In this document: positions 1-7,195 of the stretch, piece after piece
Layout of the letters: every line of letters starts with the position of its first letter
Numbering within the stretch: the first letter of the stretch is position 1
Assembly (NCBI GenBank): GCA_900551495.1
Contig: URWG01000035.1
Location: forward strand, 1-14,167
Length of the DNA: 14,167 bases
Source of the DNA: an uncultured Eubacteriales bacterium
GTDB lineage: Bacteria; Bacillota; Clostridia; Oscillospirales; Oscillospiraceae
Reading direction: 5' to 3'
Program-made: the position numbers and the translations under genes
Notes under the pieces: model-generated
Database searches by the model: none
Told to the model about the DNA's origin: nothing
The model's input: the letters and a program-made list of their open reading frames with translations, nothing else

Positions 1-567
1 GCCGTGCCAGACGGCGGGGCGGCTGTACTGCGGGTATTCCAGCAGACCGTCCCAGTGGCTCTCGTCCTCGAAGCACTCCGCATCGGACAGCACGCCCGGG
101 ACGAGCCGACACACTGCGTCCGCGACTGCCATAGCGGGAATCTCGCCGCCCGTCAGCACGAAATCGCCGATCGACAGCTCCTCGTCTACGCATTCGTCGA
201 TGAAGCGCTGGTCAATGCCCTCGTAGTGCCCGCAGACCAACACGATATTTTCCGTTTTTGAGAGCCTTTTCGCGTCGTTCTGCGTAAACACATGTCCGCA
301 AGGGGTCAGGTAGATCGTATGCACCGGTCCGCCCGCCTCGTCGCAGACATGGCACCAGCAGCGATAGAGCGGGTCCGCCTGCATCACAGCGCCCCGCCCG
401 CCGCCGTAGGGATAGTCGTCCACCTGATTCTGACGGTTGGCGGTGTAGTCGCGGATCTGATGCGCCTCGATGCGGATAATATCGCGCTCCTGCGCCCGCC
501 CGAGAATGGACTCATTCATCATGTCCCCCACGGTGTCGGGAAACAAGGTCAGAATATCAATCCGCAT
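1..567 (-). CDS. trmD: tRNA (guanine-N1)-methyltransferase, 3' end cut by window edge
   Basis: Reverse-strand reading from the ATG at 567-565 gives 189 codons open to the window edge; the family is usually about 230-250 residues, so roughly the last 50 are missing. TrmD methylates G37 of tRNAs with SAM, next to the anticodon, preventing +1 frameshifting. Visible motifs are the N-terminal MRIDILTLFPD, the DYPYGGGRGAVM segment (residues 51-62), and the SAM-binding trefoil-knot signature VCGHYEGID (111-119) followed by SIGDFVLTGGE (132-142). A conserved GLLEYPQYSRP-type stretch lies near 174-184. The start lies inside the end of rimM (11-bp overlap, 557-567), which implies translational coupling. 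The start is secure because the motif-rich N-terminus begins at once. Identity is near certain; only the C-terminus is unseen. Confidence 0.96.
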   Translation of the reverse strand, partial: MRIDILTLFPDTVGDMMNESILGRAQERDIIRIEAHQIRDYTANRQNQVDDYPYGGGRGAVMQADPLYRCWCHVCDEAGGPVHTIYLTPCGHVFTQNDAKRLSKTENIVLVCGHYEGIDQRFIDECVDEELSIGDFVLTGGEIPAMAVADAVCRLVPGVLSDAECFEDESHWDGLLEYPQYSRPAVWHG

Positions 568-1057
568 CGGTCGCCATCCCCTCGATCACGCGGACGCGGA
601 CATAGCCCTCGGCAACGTTCGTCTCGCGGACAAACTCCTTGACTGCGGGGATCATATACTGCCGCGCGCCCTTGACGACGTAAACATCGTTGGCAGGCAG
701 CGTCAGAACGTCCCGAAGCACGCCCAGCTCCTGTCCCTCCTCATCAAGCACCTTGCAGCCGATGAGGTCGGCGATAAAGACGCTGCCCTCGGGAAGCGAC
801 GCATCGGCACGGTCGATGGAGATCACCTGACCGCGCAGCAAGACCGCCTGTTCCGGCGTGTCAATGCCCTCGAGCCGCGCCAGCACGCAGGTCTTATGCA
901 CACGCGAGGAAAGAACGCGGCGGGGCTGTCCCTTGATATAATAAGTGTCAAAATCCAGCAGGAATTCCGGACCGTCCGCCCACGGGAGGATCTTCACCTC
1001 TCCCTGAATACCGTGTGAGCCGACGATCTCGCCTGCCTCCAAAAATTGCTTCTGCAT
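557..1057 (-). CDS. rimM: 16S rRNA processing protein RimM
   Basis: 166 residues, normal for RimM. The protein binds ribosomal protein S19 and helps mature the 3' domain of 16S rRNA in 30S assembly. The N-terminal RimM barrel shows the GSHGIQGEVKI signature (residues 13-23). The C-terminal PRC-barrel runs from about 95 to 163 (IGCKVLDEEGQELG, then NDVYVVKG, MIPAVKEFV and VIEGM). The start ATG at 1057-1055 has AGGAG about 9 bases upstream on the minus strand. It lies 16 bp after the thioesterase gene and overlaps trmD by 11 bp. The rimM-trmD pair is conserved in bacteria. Here the usual rpsP and KH-domain genes do not stand directly upstream; a thioesterase does. Confidence 0.96.
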   Translation of the reverse strand: MQKQFLEAGEIVGSHGIQGEVKILPWADGPEFLLDFDTYYIKGQPRRVLSSRVHKTCVLARLEGIDTPEQAVLLRGQVISIDRADASLPEGSVFIADLIGCKVLDEEGQELGVLRDVLTLPANDVYVVKGARQYMIPAVKEFVRETNVAEGYVRVRVIEGMATDAD

Positions 1058-1073
1058 CAGAGCATTCTCCTAT

Positions 1074-1457
1074 TTACAGTTTCTCGTAGGTTTTCTCCAA
1101 AAAACGCTCGGCGCGGATAATGACGCGCTCGTGCACCGCGCTGCCGATCTCCCCCGCCTCGTCGAAGGCGCGGATTTCAAAGGTGATCGTTCTGCCGTCC
1201 ACGGCGGTCACCACAGACTCCGCGCGGACCGTCATGCCGACCGGCGTCGCGGAGGTATGTCTGACGTCCATACGCGTGCCGACGGTGCTCTCTCCCTCGG
1301 CAAGAAACGGCGCGACGGATTGGCAGGCAGCGCCCTCCATCAGCGCGACCATGCACGGTGTGGCGTAGACCAAAAGATCGCCCGAGCCGACGACCTGCGC
1401 CGTATCCTCCCGCTCGACCAGCGCCTCCGCCTGTCCCTTGATTCCCGTTTCAATCAT
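1074..1457 (-). CDS. hotdog-fold thioesterase, FlK (fluoroacetyl-CoA thioesterase)-like
   Basis: 127 residues, matching a single hotdog domain. The sequence resembles the FlK-like family of small acyl-CoA thioesterases. The FlK catalytic set is Thr42/Glu50/His76; here T33 (in YATPCMVALMEGA), E41 and H67 (in RMDVRHTSATPVG) fall with the same 8- and 26-residue spacings. That supports an active acyl-CoA hydrolase. The substrate is unknown, and fluoroacetyl-CoA is unlikely to be the physiological one. The start ATG at 1457-1455 has GGGAGGAA on the minus strand about 8 bases upstream. It is the first gene of a probable operon with rimM and trmD and is served by the promoter at 1497-1525. Family call is confident; the specific substrate is not assigned. 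Confidence 0.85.
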   Translation of the reverse strand: MIETGIKGQAEALVEREDTAQVVGSGDLLVYATPCMVALMEGAACQSVAPFLAEGESTVGTRMDVRHTSATPVGMTVRAESVVTAVDGRTITFEIRAFDEAGEIGSAVHERVIIRAERFLEKTYEKL

Positions 1458-1496
1458 AATATGGGTTCCTCCCTGCGGTTGATTTTTATATCGTAT

Positions 1497-1525
1497 ATCA
1501 TATCAAACCTTGGCGGCGCGGTCAA
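1497..1525 (-). promoter_or_regulatory. sigma-A-type promoter for thioesterase-rimM-trmD
   Basis: On the minus strand a -35 TTGACC (1525-1520) and -10 TATGAT (1502-1497) are separated by exactly 17 bases. Each matches consensus at 5 of 6 positions. It lies about 40 bases upstream of the thioesterase ATG, with the ribosome site in between. The AT-rich stretch 1484-1505 in an otherwise GC-rich area supports it. Confidence 0.75.
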
Positions 1526-1557
1526 TGCCGAAGCGAAAGAAAGTTTTGCCGCGGGGA

Positions 1558-1586
1558 TTGCGGAAAAAGGAAAAATACATTATAAT
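1558..1586 (+). promoter_or_regulatory. sigma-A-type promoter for the pncB operon
   Basis: A perfect -10 TATAAT at 1581-1586 is preceded, with a 17-base spacer, by TTGCGG at 1558-1563 (3 of 6 to consensus). Expected transcription start is near 1593, giving a short leader of about 25 bases before the ATG at 1618. This promoter position also argues against any pncB start upstream of 1593. Confidence 0.72.
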
Positions 1587-1617
1587 GGAGAAAAAATTAC
1601 CGAATGAGGTGTGCATT

Positions 1618-3087
1618 ATGCTGCATGACGACCATCTGAACATGACGATGCTCTGTGATTTCTACGAGCTGACCATGGGAAACGGCTACTTCAACAACGG
1701 CATGAAGGATCGCGTGTGCTATTTCGACGTGTTTTTCCGCAACGTGCCGGACGGCGGCGGCTTTGCGATCGCGGCAGGCTTGGAGCAGGTCATTTCCTAC
1801 ATTCAGGACCTCCATTTCAGCGAAGAGGACATTGCCTATCTGCGCGGACGGAAACAGTTCAGCGAGGACTTTTTGAACTATCTGCGCACCTTCCGCTTCA
1901 CCGGCGACATTTACGCCGTGCCGGAGGGAACGCCCGTCTTTCCGAAGGAGCCGCTGCTGACGGTGCGTGCCCCCGCGATCGAGGCGCAGCTCGTGGAGAC
2001 CTATATTCTTCTGATGCTCAACCATCAGAGCCTGATTGCAACGAAGGCTAACCGCGTCGTCCGCGCCGCCGAGGGCAGGACAGTACTGGAATTCGGCTCG
2101 CGTCGGGCGCAGGGTGCGCAGGGTGCGATCCTCGGTGCGCGTGCGGCGTACATCGGCGGCTGCGACGGCACTGCGTGCACCATTTCCGACCAGCTCTACC
2201 GCGTTCCCGCCGGCGGAACGATGGCGCACTCGTGGGTGCAGATGTTTGACAGCGAATACGATGCCTTTGTTGCCTACTGCAGAATTTACCCGAACAATGC
2301 GACACTGCTCGTGGACACCTACAACACGCTGAAAAGCGGCGTTCCCAATGCCATCCGTGCCTTTAATGAGGTGCTCAAGCCGCTCGGCATCACCAAGTGC
2401 GGCATTCGGCTGGATTCCGGCGACATGGCATATTTGACGCAGAAGGCGCGGAAAATGCTCGATGCCGCCGGTTGGACGGAGTGCAAGATCTCCGTTTCCA
2501 ATGCGCTGGACGAGTATCTGATTCAGGATCTCCTGCGGCAGGGTGCGCAGATCGATATGTTCGGCGTCGGCGAACGACTCATCACCGCCCGTTCCGAGCC
2601 GGTGTTCGGCGGCGTTTACAAGCTCGTCGCCGTGGAGCATGACGACGGCACCGTTGAGCCGAAAATCAAAATCTCCGAGAATGTCGGGAAGATCACAAAT
2701 CCGCATTTCAAGAAGCTCTACCGCTTTTACGGCAACGACACCGGAAAGGCGATTGCGGACTATATGTGCGTGTATGACGAGACGGTGGACGACGGCAAGG
2801 ACCTGACCATTTTCGACCCCGAGGCAACGTGGAAGCAGAAAACAGTCTACAATTTCACCGCGCGGGAGCTTCAGGTCCCGATCTTCCGCAACGGCGAGCT
2901 GGTCTACACGCAGCCGACGCTGGAGCAGATTCGCGACTACTGCCGTGAGCAGGTCGAGACGCTTTGGGACGAGGTAAAGCGCTTTGACAATCCGCACTCC
3001 TATTACGTCGATCTGTCGCAGAAGCTTTGGGACATCAAGTATTCCCTCCTGAAGAACAGCGCGGGAGGCAAAAATGCGAAGGAATAA
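1618..3087 (+). CDS. pncB: nicotinate phosphoribosyltransferase
   Basis: 489 residues, typical of the longer Firmicutes NAPRTase. It forms nicotinate mononucleotide from nicotinate and PRPP, with ATP hydrolysis, in the salvage (Preiss-Handler) route to NAD. Visible are the N-terminal MTMLCDFYELTMGNGYF (residues 9-25), EFGSRRAQG (158-166), GGCDGTACT (180-188), the GTMAHSW segment (200-206) with the probable phosphorylated H204, the VDTYNTLKSG loop (232-241), GIRLDSGDM (262-270) and a later FGVGERLITA stretch. The ATG at 1618 is chosen because GAGGTG lies 7 bases upstream, the family N-terminus starts there, and the open frame further upstream (from 1510) would cross the promoter. The stop overlaps the next gene by 14 bp. 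Confidence 0.95.
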   Translation: MLHDDHLNMTMLCDFYELTMGNGYFNNGMKDRVCYFDVFFRNVPDGGGFAIAAGLEQVISYIQDLHFSEEDIAYLRGRKQFSEDFLNYLRTFRFTGDIYAVPEGTPVFPKEPLLTVRAPAIEAQLVETYILLMLNHQSLIATKANRVVRAAEGRTVLEFGSRRAQGAQGAILGARAAYIGGCDGTACTISDQLYRVPAGGTMAHSWVQMFDSEYDAFVAYCRIYPNNATLLVDTYNTLKSGVPNAIRAFNEVLKPLGITKCGIRLDSGDMAYLTQKARKMLDAAGWTECKISVSNALDEYLIQDLLRQGAQIDMFGVGERLITARSEPVFGGVYKLVAVEHDDGTVEPKIKISENVGKITNPHFKKLYRFYGNDTGKAIADYMCVYDETVDDGKDLTIFDPEATWKQKTVYNFTARELQVPIFRNGELVYTQPTLEQIRDYCREQVETLWDEVKRFDNPHSYYVDLSQKLWDIKYSLLKNSAGGKNAKE

Positions 3088-3607
3088 CACGCGGCGCATT
3101 GCCCTTTGCGGCGTTCTCGCGGCGCTGGCGGTGGCGCTGATGTTCCTCGGCGGAACGGTGCCCTTCGCCTCAATCGCCTGTCCGGTGCTGGCGTCGTTGG
3201 TGCTGATTCCGGTGTACGCCGAGTGCGGCGAACGCTGGGGACTGCTGTGGTTTTTGGCAGTCGCGGCGCTGGGGCTTCTGCTTGCGCCGGATAAGGAATG
3301 TGCGATTCTTTTCGTCTTTTTCGGCTGTTATCCCCTGCTGCGTCACCGCTTCGGTCATCTGCGCAGCCGCGTTCTGCGTCGGGTGTGCAAGCTGATCTAT
3401 CTCAACGCAGTAATCCTTGCCGCCTACGCGCTGATGCTGTTCGTCTTTCAGATGGCGGCACTGGTGCAGGAGTTTTCCGAAATGGGCAACTGGATGCTCG
3501 CGGCGCTCCTGCTGCTGGCAAACGTTACATTTGTGATCTACGACCTTTTGGTCGGTCGGTTGGAAATTTTCTACCACGCACGGCTTCGTTCTAAATTAAA
3601 GCTATAA
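3074..3607 (+). CDS. small polytopic membrane protein, translationally coupled to pncB
   Basis: 177 residues, strongly hydrophobic, with about five or six membrane helices (near 8-28, 31-49, 54-72, 77-88, 108-130 and 138-160). The N-terminus is positively charged (MRRNNTRR), as is the C-terminus (RLRSKLKL), consistent with both ends inside. Size and the start RRIALCGVLAALAVALM recall substrate-binding (S) components of ECF vitamin transporters, but no diagnostic motif was recognised. The ATG lies inside the end of pncB (14-bp overlap) with GGGAGG at 3062-3067 as ribosome site, so production is tied to NAPRTase. If it is an S component, nicotinate or a related precursor is the natural guess from context. 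That is inference, and the gene could instead be an unrelated membrane protein. Confidence 0.8.
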   Translation: MRRNNTRRIALCGVLAALAVALMFLGGTVPFASIACPVLASLVLIPVYAECGERWGLLWFLAVAALGLLLAPDKECAILFVFFGCYPLLRHRFGHLRSRVLRRVCKLIYLNAVILAAYALMLFVFQMAALVQEFSEMGNWMLAALLLLANVTFVIYDLLVGRLEIFYHARLRSKLKL

Positions 3608-3617
3608 GGAGAACCGT

Positions 3618-5777
3618 ATGAAACGACTTTTCGTTATCCTGCTCGTCGCCGCCATGCTGCTGTCTCTGCTGAGCGGCTTTGTCGGCGCTGCGGAGGAGCC
3701 TGATCTTTGGGACCAAATTCTCGCCTACGAAAAAGCGCAGTTCCGTCGGACGCGCAGCGTGAGAGATGCACCGACCGCTGCGGATTACGCAGCTCTCTCC
3801 GGCGATGTTGCGGCAATGGTCACGGCTTCCGACGACTACACCGAGGGCACCTGCACCTACGACGGCACGAACGTCAACTTCTTTTGGAAGGATGCCGAGG
3901 GCGAGCCGCAGGGCTATTTCCCCTCCCTGCGCGCAAAAACACAGAATGTCACGCTGTCCTCGGAGGGCACGGCGGAAACCGTCTCCTATGCAGAGCGGGG
4001 CGGCTCCCCCGCCGGCAAGAACGTCTATGTCATCGGTCCGTGGTACAATTCCGACCCCTACTTCACAAAGCAGTACCAAAATGAGGGGCTGAGCATCGCC
4101 AAGGCGACCGGCGGCACCTATACGCTCTACTCCGGCGCTAAGGCAACCATTGCCAATGTTGCCAAGGCAATGGAGGACGGCGCGGTCGTGATCTTCGACT
4201 CCCACGGTGTCACCGATTATGACCAAATACTGGGGTATACATATCCCGATGTTTCCACCGAATATGTCCGCGACAGCGTTACCAAGGCGAATACCTCCTA
4301 CCTCACGCTGACGACGGGCACCGGGCTGACCGCCGAAGATAAGAAAACCGTCACCGGTGCCTTCGGGACTTACCAGCACGCATTCAGTTACCGAAGCGAC
4401 AGCGGCACGGTCTACTGCGTGGACGGTACGGTAATTGCAAATCACATGACGAAGAACGCTCCGAACAGCATGCTTTGGATGCCAATTTGCCTCGGTATGG
4501 CGACAAGCGGCATCTATGCTCCGCTGCGCGAAAAGGGCGTCGAGGTCGTTTACGGCTATTCCCAGTCCGTCACCTTCACCGGCGACTACGAATATGAAGC
4601 GGACTTTTGGACCGCGATGAAATACGGCAGCACCGTTGCGGGTGCCGCCGCAGCCATGAAAAAGAACTACAGCTACGACCCGGGTTATGCAAAGTACAGC
4701 GACTACAACACCGTTACCAAGGCGCGCAAATACTTTGTCGCCTTCCCCGTGGTCGTTTCCTCCGAGGATACATATCCCGGGCAGCGCTCGGTCGTGAGCG
4801 GCGGCGCCGACTCAAGCTACGGCGCGGACAGTGTGCAGACCGTCAAGTCCGCATGGAAGCTCAAGGCGGCGGCTTGCGAGCATACCTATTCCTACGCCGT
4901 AACGACCGCGCCGACCGTTTCCGCCGTCGGGACGCTGACCGGCACCTGCTCGAAGTGCAGTGCAAAGACAACGGTAACGCTGCCGAAGCTGAGCACGGAC
5001 AGCTACACCTATTCCGTCGAAAAAGCCGCAACCTGCAAGGCAGAGGGCAGCGCAGTATATGTCTGGAAAACCACGACCTACGGCACCTACCGCTTTACCG
5101 TAACGCTGCCGAAAACCGATGCGCATACCTATGACGGCGGCAGGGTGACCAAGCAGGCAACCTGCAAGGAGAACGGCGAAAAGCTCTACACCTGCACCGT
5201 CTGCGGCGTGGGCAGGACGGAAGCGCTGCCGAAGCTGAACTGCACCTCCGCACGCTTTTCCGACATCACCATGAGTGCGTGGTACCATGACGCCGTTGAC
5301 AGCGCGGTCACGAGCGGTCTGATGAAGGGCGAATCCGACACGATCTTCGCGCCGAACAAGCCCCTGACCCGTGCCATGCTTGCCACCATTCTCTATCGTG
5401 TCAGCGGCGATAAGGCGCAGCACAGCCATCCCTTTACGGACGTTCCCTCGGGGCGCTGGTTCAGTGACGCGATCGCTTGGGCATATGAGAGCGGCGTCGT
5501 CAACGGCACGAGCGACGGCACCTTCAGTCCGGATGACAACGTAACGCGCGAGCAGGCAGCGGCAATGCTGTACCGCTTTGCAGGTCGCCCGACCGCAAGC
5601 GGCGACGTTACCGCCTTTAGCGACGCGGCGAAGATCTCGGGTTATGCCGTCGAGCCGCTGCACTGGGCAGTCGGCGAGGGCATCATCAACGGCAAGAGCG
5701 AATACACGCTTGATCCTCTCGGCACCGCCACCAGAGCGGAGATCGCAAAGATCATGACCGTTTGGCTGGAAAAATAA
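3618..5777 (+). CDS. secreted SLH-domain protein with caspase-like (clan CD) peptidase core
   Basis: 719 residues. A Sec signal peptide covers about 1-24 (MKRL, hydrophobic core, cleavage near VGA-AEE). Residues 130-380 resemble a caspase/gingipain-type fold: a first strand KNVYVIGPW, then VVIFDSHG with H196-G197, then LWMPICLG with C291, followed by PLREKGVEVVYGYS and an FW..M..G..V.GA helix. A hydrophobic strand ending in HG, then one ending in C, is the clan CD catalytic arrangement. Residues 419-540 contain two or three Cys-pair modules (CSKC, ATCKAEG, ATCKENG..YTCTVCG) like those in many clostridial surface proteins. Three SLH domains (about 545-597, 605-657, 666-719) would bind secondary cell-wall polymer. 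AAGGAG at 3606-3611 precedes the ATG. SLH and secretion are firm; protease activity and substrate are inferred. Confidence 0.9.
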   Translation: MKRLFVILLVAAMLLSLLSGFVGAAEEPDLWDQILAYEKAQFRRTRSVRDAPTAADYAALSGDVAAMVTASDDYTEGTCTYDGTNVNFFWKDAEGEPQGYFPSLRAKTQNVTLSSEGTAETVSYAERGGSPAGKNVYVIGPWYNSDPYFTKQYQNEGLSIAKATGGTYTLYSGAKATIANVAKAMEDGAVVIFDSHGVTDYDQILGYTYPDVSTEYVRDSVTKANTSYLTLTTGTGLTAEDKKTVTGAFGTYQHAFSYRSDSGTVYCVDGTVIANHMTKNAPNSMLWMPICLGMATSGIYAPLREKGVEVVYGYSQSVTFTGDYEYEADFWTAMKYGSTVAGAAAAMKKNYSYDPGYAKYSDYNTVTKARKYFVAFPVVVSSEDTYPGQRSVVSGGADSSYGADSVQTVKSAWKLKAAACEHTYSYAVTTAPTVSAVGTLTGTCSKCSAKTTVTLPKLSTDSYTYSVEKAATCKAEGSAVYVWKTTTYGTYRFTVTLPKTDAHTYDGGRVTKQATCKENGEKLYTCTVCGVGRTEALPKLNCTSARFSDITMSAWYHDAVDSAVTSGLMKGESDTIFAPNKPLTRAMLATILYRVSGDKAQHSHPFTDVPSGRWFSDAIAWAYESGVVNGTSDGTFSPDDNVTREQAAAMLYRFAGRPTASGDVTAFSDAAKISGYAVEPLHWAVGEGIINGKSEYTLDPLGTATRAEIAKIMTVWLEK

Positions 5778-5797
5778 CGCAGGCAAAGGAGAACGAT

Positions 5798-6514
5798 ATG
5801 CACCCGACCGAACGCTTTGAACGGAGCGTCCCGCAGCGGCAGACGCTGTTTCAGCCGGATTGTCCGGTCTATATTCCCTGCCCCTGCCGCTGCACGGACC
5901 GAAGAAGCGGCGCCGCATTTTTGCAGGTGCGGATGGTCAATCGCGCCCCGTGGACCGTGCAAGGTCTGTGGCTGCACATCACGGGGACAGACGCGGCGGG
6001 CAAGGTGCGCTTTGAGCGGACGGAGGTGCTCACCGAGCTTTCCGCGGGCGCGGGAACGGTCTTCGGCGAGAAGCGCCTGATCCCCATCGGCACGCAGAGC
6101 GCAGAACGGCTGACCGTCACGGTCGAGCACATCGTATTCCGCGGCGGAACGCACTGGCAGCGGCTTGCGGAGCACCGTCTGTGTACGCCCGAGGAGCTTG
6201 GCTGGCAGCGCTGCGTCTGCGGACTTCCCAACCCGCCGGAGGTCGCCCGCTGTCCCCTGTGCGGCAGACCGTGCGCGTCGGACGTTGCCCCTGTGACGGT
6301 ACAATCGGACAGTGCTGTAACGCAATGCCCGCCCGAACCCCCGACGGTGCAGACGGAGGAGACTCCTCCGTTTGACGAGGAGCTGCCGTTCGATGAGGAA
6401 GAGCTGACAGATGTGCCCCGCTGGATGACGATTCTGCTTTGGCTGCTCACAATTTCGGCGATTGCCGCCGTGATCGGCGTCGCGATTTTCTGCATTTGGC
6501 TGCGTGTCCGATAA
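5798..6514 (+). CDS. zinc-ribbon protein with C-terminal membrane anchor, function unknown
   Basis: 238 residues, not a family I recognise. Residues 1-130 look like a beta-rich domain with an early Cys cluster (C22, C28, C30, C32). A zinc-ribbon motif follows with C139, C141, C152 and C155 (CVCG...CPLCG). Next is a proline- and acid-rich linker (about 165-206, including FDEELPFDEEEL), and one transmembrane helix at about 209-233 with a short basic tail (LRVR). No signal peptide is present, so a tail-anchored protein facing the cytoplasm is likely. The ATG at 5798 is preferred over an in-frame one at 5762 because AAAGGAG sits at 5785-5791, and the earlier one would lie inside the SLH gene. It follows that gene by 20 bp, so probably the last gene of the pncB operon. 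Confidence 0.8.
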   Translation: MHPTERFERSVPQRQTLFQPDCPVYIPCPCRCTDRRSGAAFLQVRMVNRAPWTVQGLWLHITGTDAAGKVRFERTEVLTELSAGAGTVFGEKRLIPIGTQSAERLTVTVEHIVFRGGTHWQRLAEHRLCTPEELGWQRCVCGLPNPPEVARCPLCGRPCASDVAPVTVQSDSAVTQCPPEPPTVQTEETPPFDEELPFDEEELTDVPRWMTILLWLLTISAIAAVIGVAIFCIWLRVR

Positions 6515-6540
6515 AATTTTCGATAAAGTGAAAATTTTTT
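6513..6540 (+). terminator. possible weak AT-rich terminator after the pncB operon
   Basis: AAAATTTTC (6513-6521) can pair with GAAAATTTT (6530-6538) around an 8-base loop, followed by T residues to 6540. The stem is almost all A-T and therefore weak. It is the only hairpin seen between this operon and the next promoter. Confidence 0.35.
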
Positions 6541-6550
6541 AAAAAAACAG

Positions 6551-6579
6551 TTTACAAAGAAATCAAAGCATGGTATACT
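6551..6579 (+). promoter_or_regulatory. sigma-A-type promoter for the HTH gene
   Basis: TTTACA at 6551-6556 and TATACT at 6574-6579 have a 17-base spacer, and each matches consensus at 5 of 6. Expected start is near 6586, giving a leader of about 95 bases to the ATG at 6681. No clear hairpin or aptamer was seen in that leader. Confidence 0.75.
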
Positions 6580-6680
6580 TGCAATGTTGATGGTGCTTTT
6601 TTCGCAGCCCCGCGGAAATCCACCACAGACGACACCACTTTTATCCCCTTAAAAATCTTAAAGAAAGCAGGTCGAAGAAA

Positions 6681-6974
6681 ATGCCGCAGTTTGTACAGAC
6701 AGAGCAACAGAAGGAACTGATCGAATCCCTCGTACAGGATCTCCCCGCATACCGCAAGAAGATGAGAATGTCTCAGGCTGAGCTTGGCGAGGCCGTCGGC
6801 AAGAGCCGTCAGAAGATCTCCGAGATGGAGCGCGGCGCTGCCCCCCTCGGCTGGGATACCTATTTGGCGATTCTTATGGTCCTCGGCGCACACGGCGTCC
6901 TGGAGCCCAGAGGTCGTGACGCTGAGCGTCTTGCCGCCACCGGCAGACTCATCGGCGGACGGATTCGCCTTTGA
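6681..6974 (+). CDS. small XRE-type helix-turn-helix regulator
   Basis: 97 residues. The helix-turn-helix lies at about 31-51 (SQAELGEAVGKSRQKISEMER), within an XRE/Cro-like four- or five-helix bundle covering about 10-72. It begins with an ELIESLVQDLPAYRKKM helix and ends with GWDTYLAILMVLGAHGV. The tail (75-97) is arginine- and glycine-rich and may be disordered. No sensor or catalytic domain is attached, so it is probably a simple DNA-binding regulator; its targets are unknown. The ribosome site is weak (GCAGG about 10 bases upstream). It is a single-gene unit with a good promoter upstream and a hairpin 12 bases after the stop. It is transcribed toward glyA but ends well before it. Confidence 0.85.
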   Translation: MPQFVQTEQQKELIESLVQDLPAYRKKMRMSQAELGEAVGKSRQKISEMERGAAPLGWDTYLAILMVLGAHGVLEPRGRDAERLAATGRLIGGRIRL

Positions 6975-6985
6975 TTTGAACCGAA

Positions 6986-7021
6986 AAAAGGAGCTGCTTC
7001 CGAACGGAAGCGGCTCCTTTT
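6986..7021. terminator. bidirectional terminator hairpin, left copy
   Basis: AAAAGGAGCTGCTTCC (6986-7001) pairs with GGAAGCGGCTCCTTTT (7006-7021) around GAAC, with one G-T mismatch in the stem. On the plus strand only four Ts follow the GC stem. On the minus strand a run of six Ts follows, so it may serve glyA transcripts better than HTH transcripts. It is a near-duplicate of the hairpin at 7196-7230. Confidence 0.8.
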
Positions 7022-7026
7022 CAGTG

Positions 7027-7190
7027 TGTCAAATAACCCGTGTCATTCCGAGGAGGGCATAGCCCGACGTGGGAATCTCATGCAAAATGTTTCGAATTCG
7101 CCAAAGATTATCGAAATTTCAAAAACAATTCTGCGAGATTGCCACGGGTGCAAGCACCCTCGCAATGACAGGCTCGGTACTTTTTTGACA
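7027..7190 (+). repeat. interspersed palindromic repeat element, copy 1 (full length)
   Basis: A 164-bp non-coding element bounded by perfect 7-bp inverted ends: TGTCAAA at 7027-7033 and TTTGACA at 7184-7190. Inside, longer imperfect inverted arms continue: TGTCATTCCGAGG, later CGTGGGAATCTC on the left, mirrored by GAGATTGCCACG and CCTCGCAATGACA on the right. Each arm holds its own small palindrome (GGGCATAGCCC; GGGTGCAAGCACCC). The middle (about 7081-7130) is AT-rich. A second copy lies inverted at 13990-14127. There is no coding capacity for a transposase, so it would be MITE-like and moved in trans if mobile. Similar GTCATTGCGAGG/GTGGCAATCTC-type repeats are widespread in bacterial genomes. 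The exact boundaries rest on the two copies here. Confidence 0.85.
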
Positions 7191-7195
7191 GTCTC

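Noticed and set aside
1510..1617. Earlier in-frame start for pncB
   Set aside because: It lies upstream of the -10 box and adds a basic segment not found in the family; GAGGTG supports 1618.
1597..3099. 500-residue open frame on the minus strand opposite pncB
   Set aside because: It is the antisense shadow of a clear NAPRTase gene in GC-rich DNA and shows no domain or ribosome site.
3591..4445. 284-residue minus-strand open frame
   Set aside because: It covers the signal peptide and peptidase core of the SLH gene in antisense, with no recognisable features.
4812..5918. 368-residue minus-strand open frame opposite the SLH gene
   Set aside because: It overlaps the SLH repeats and the next gene start, and its composition (Arg/Ala/Gly-rich) is typical of antisense shadow.
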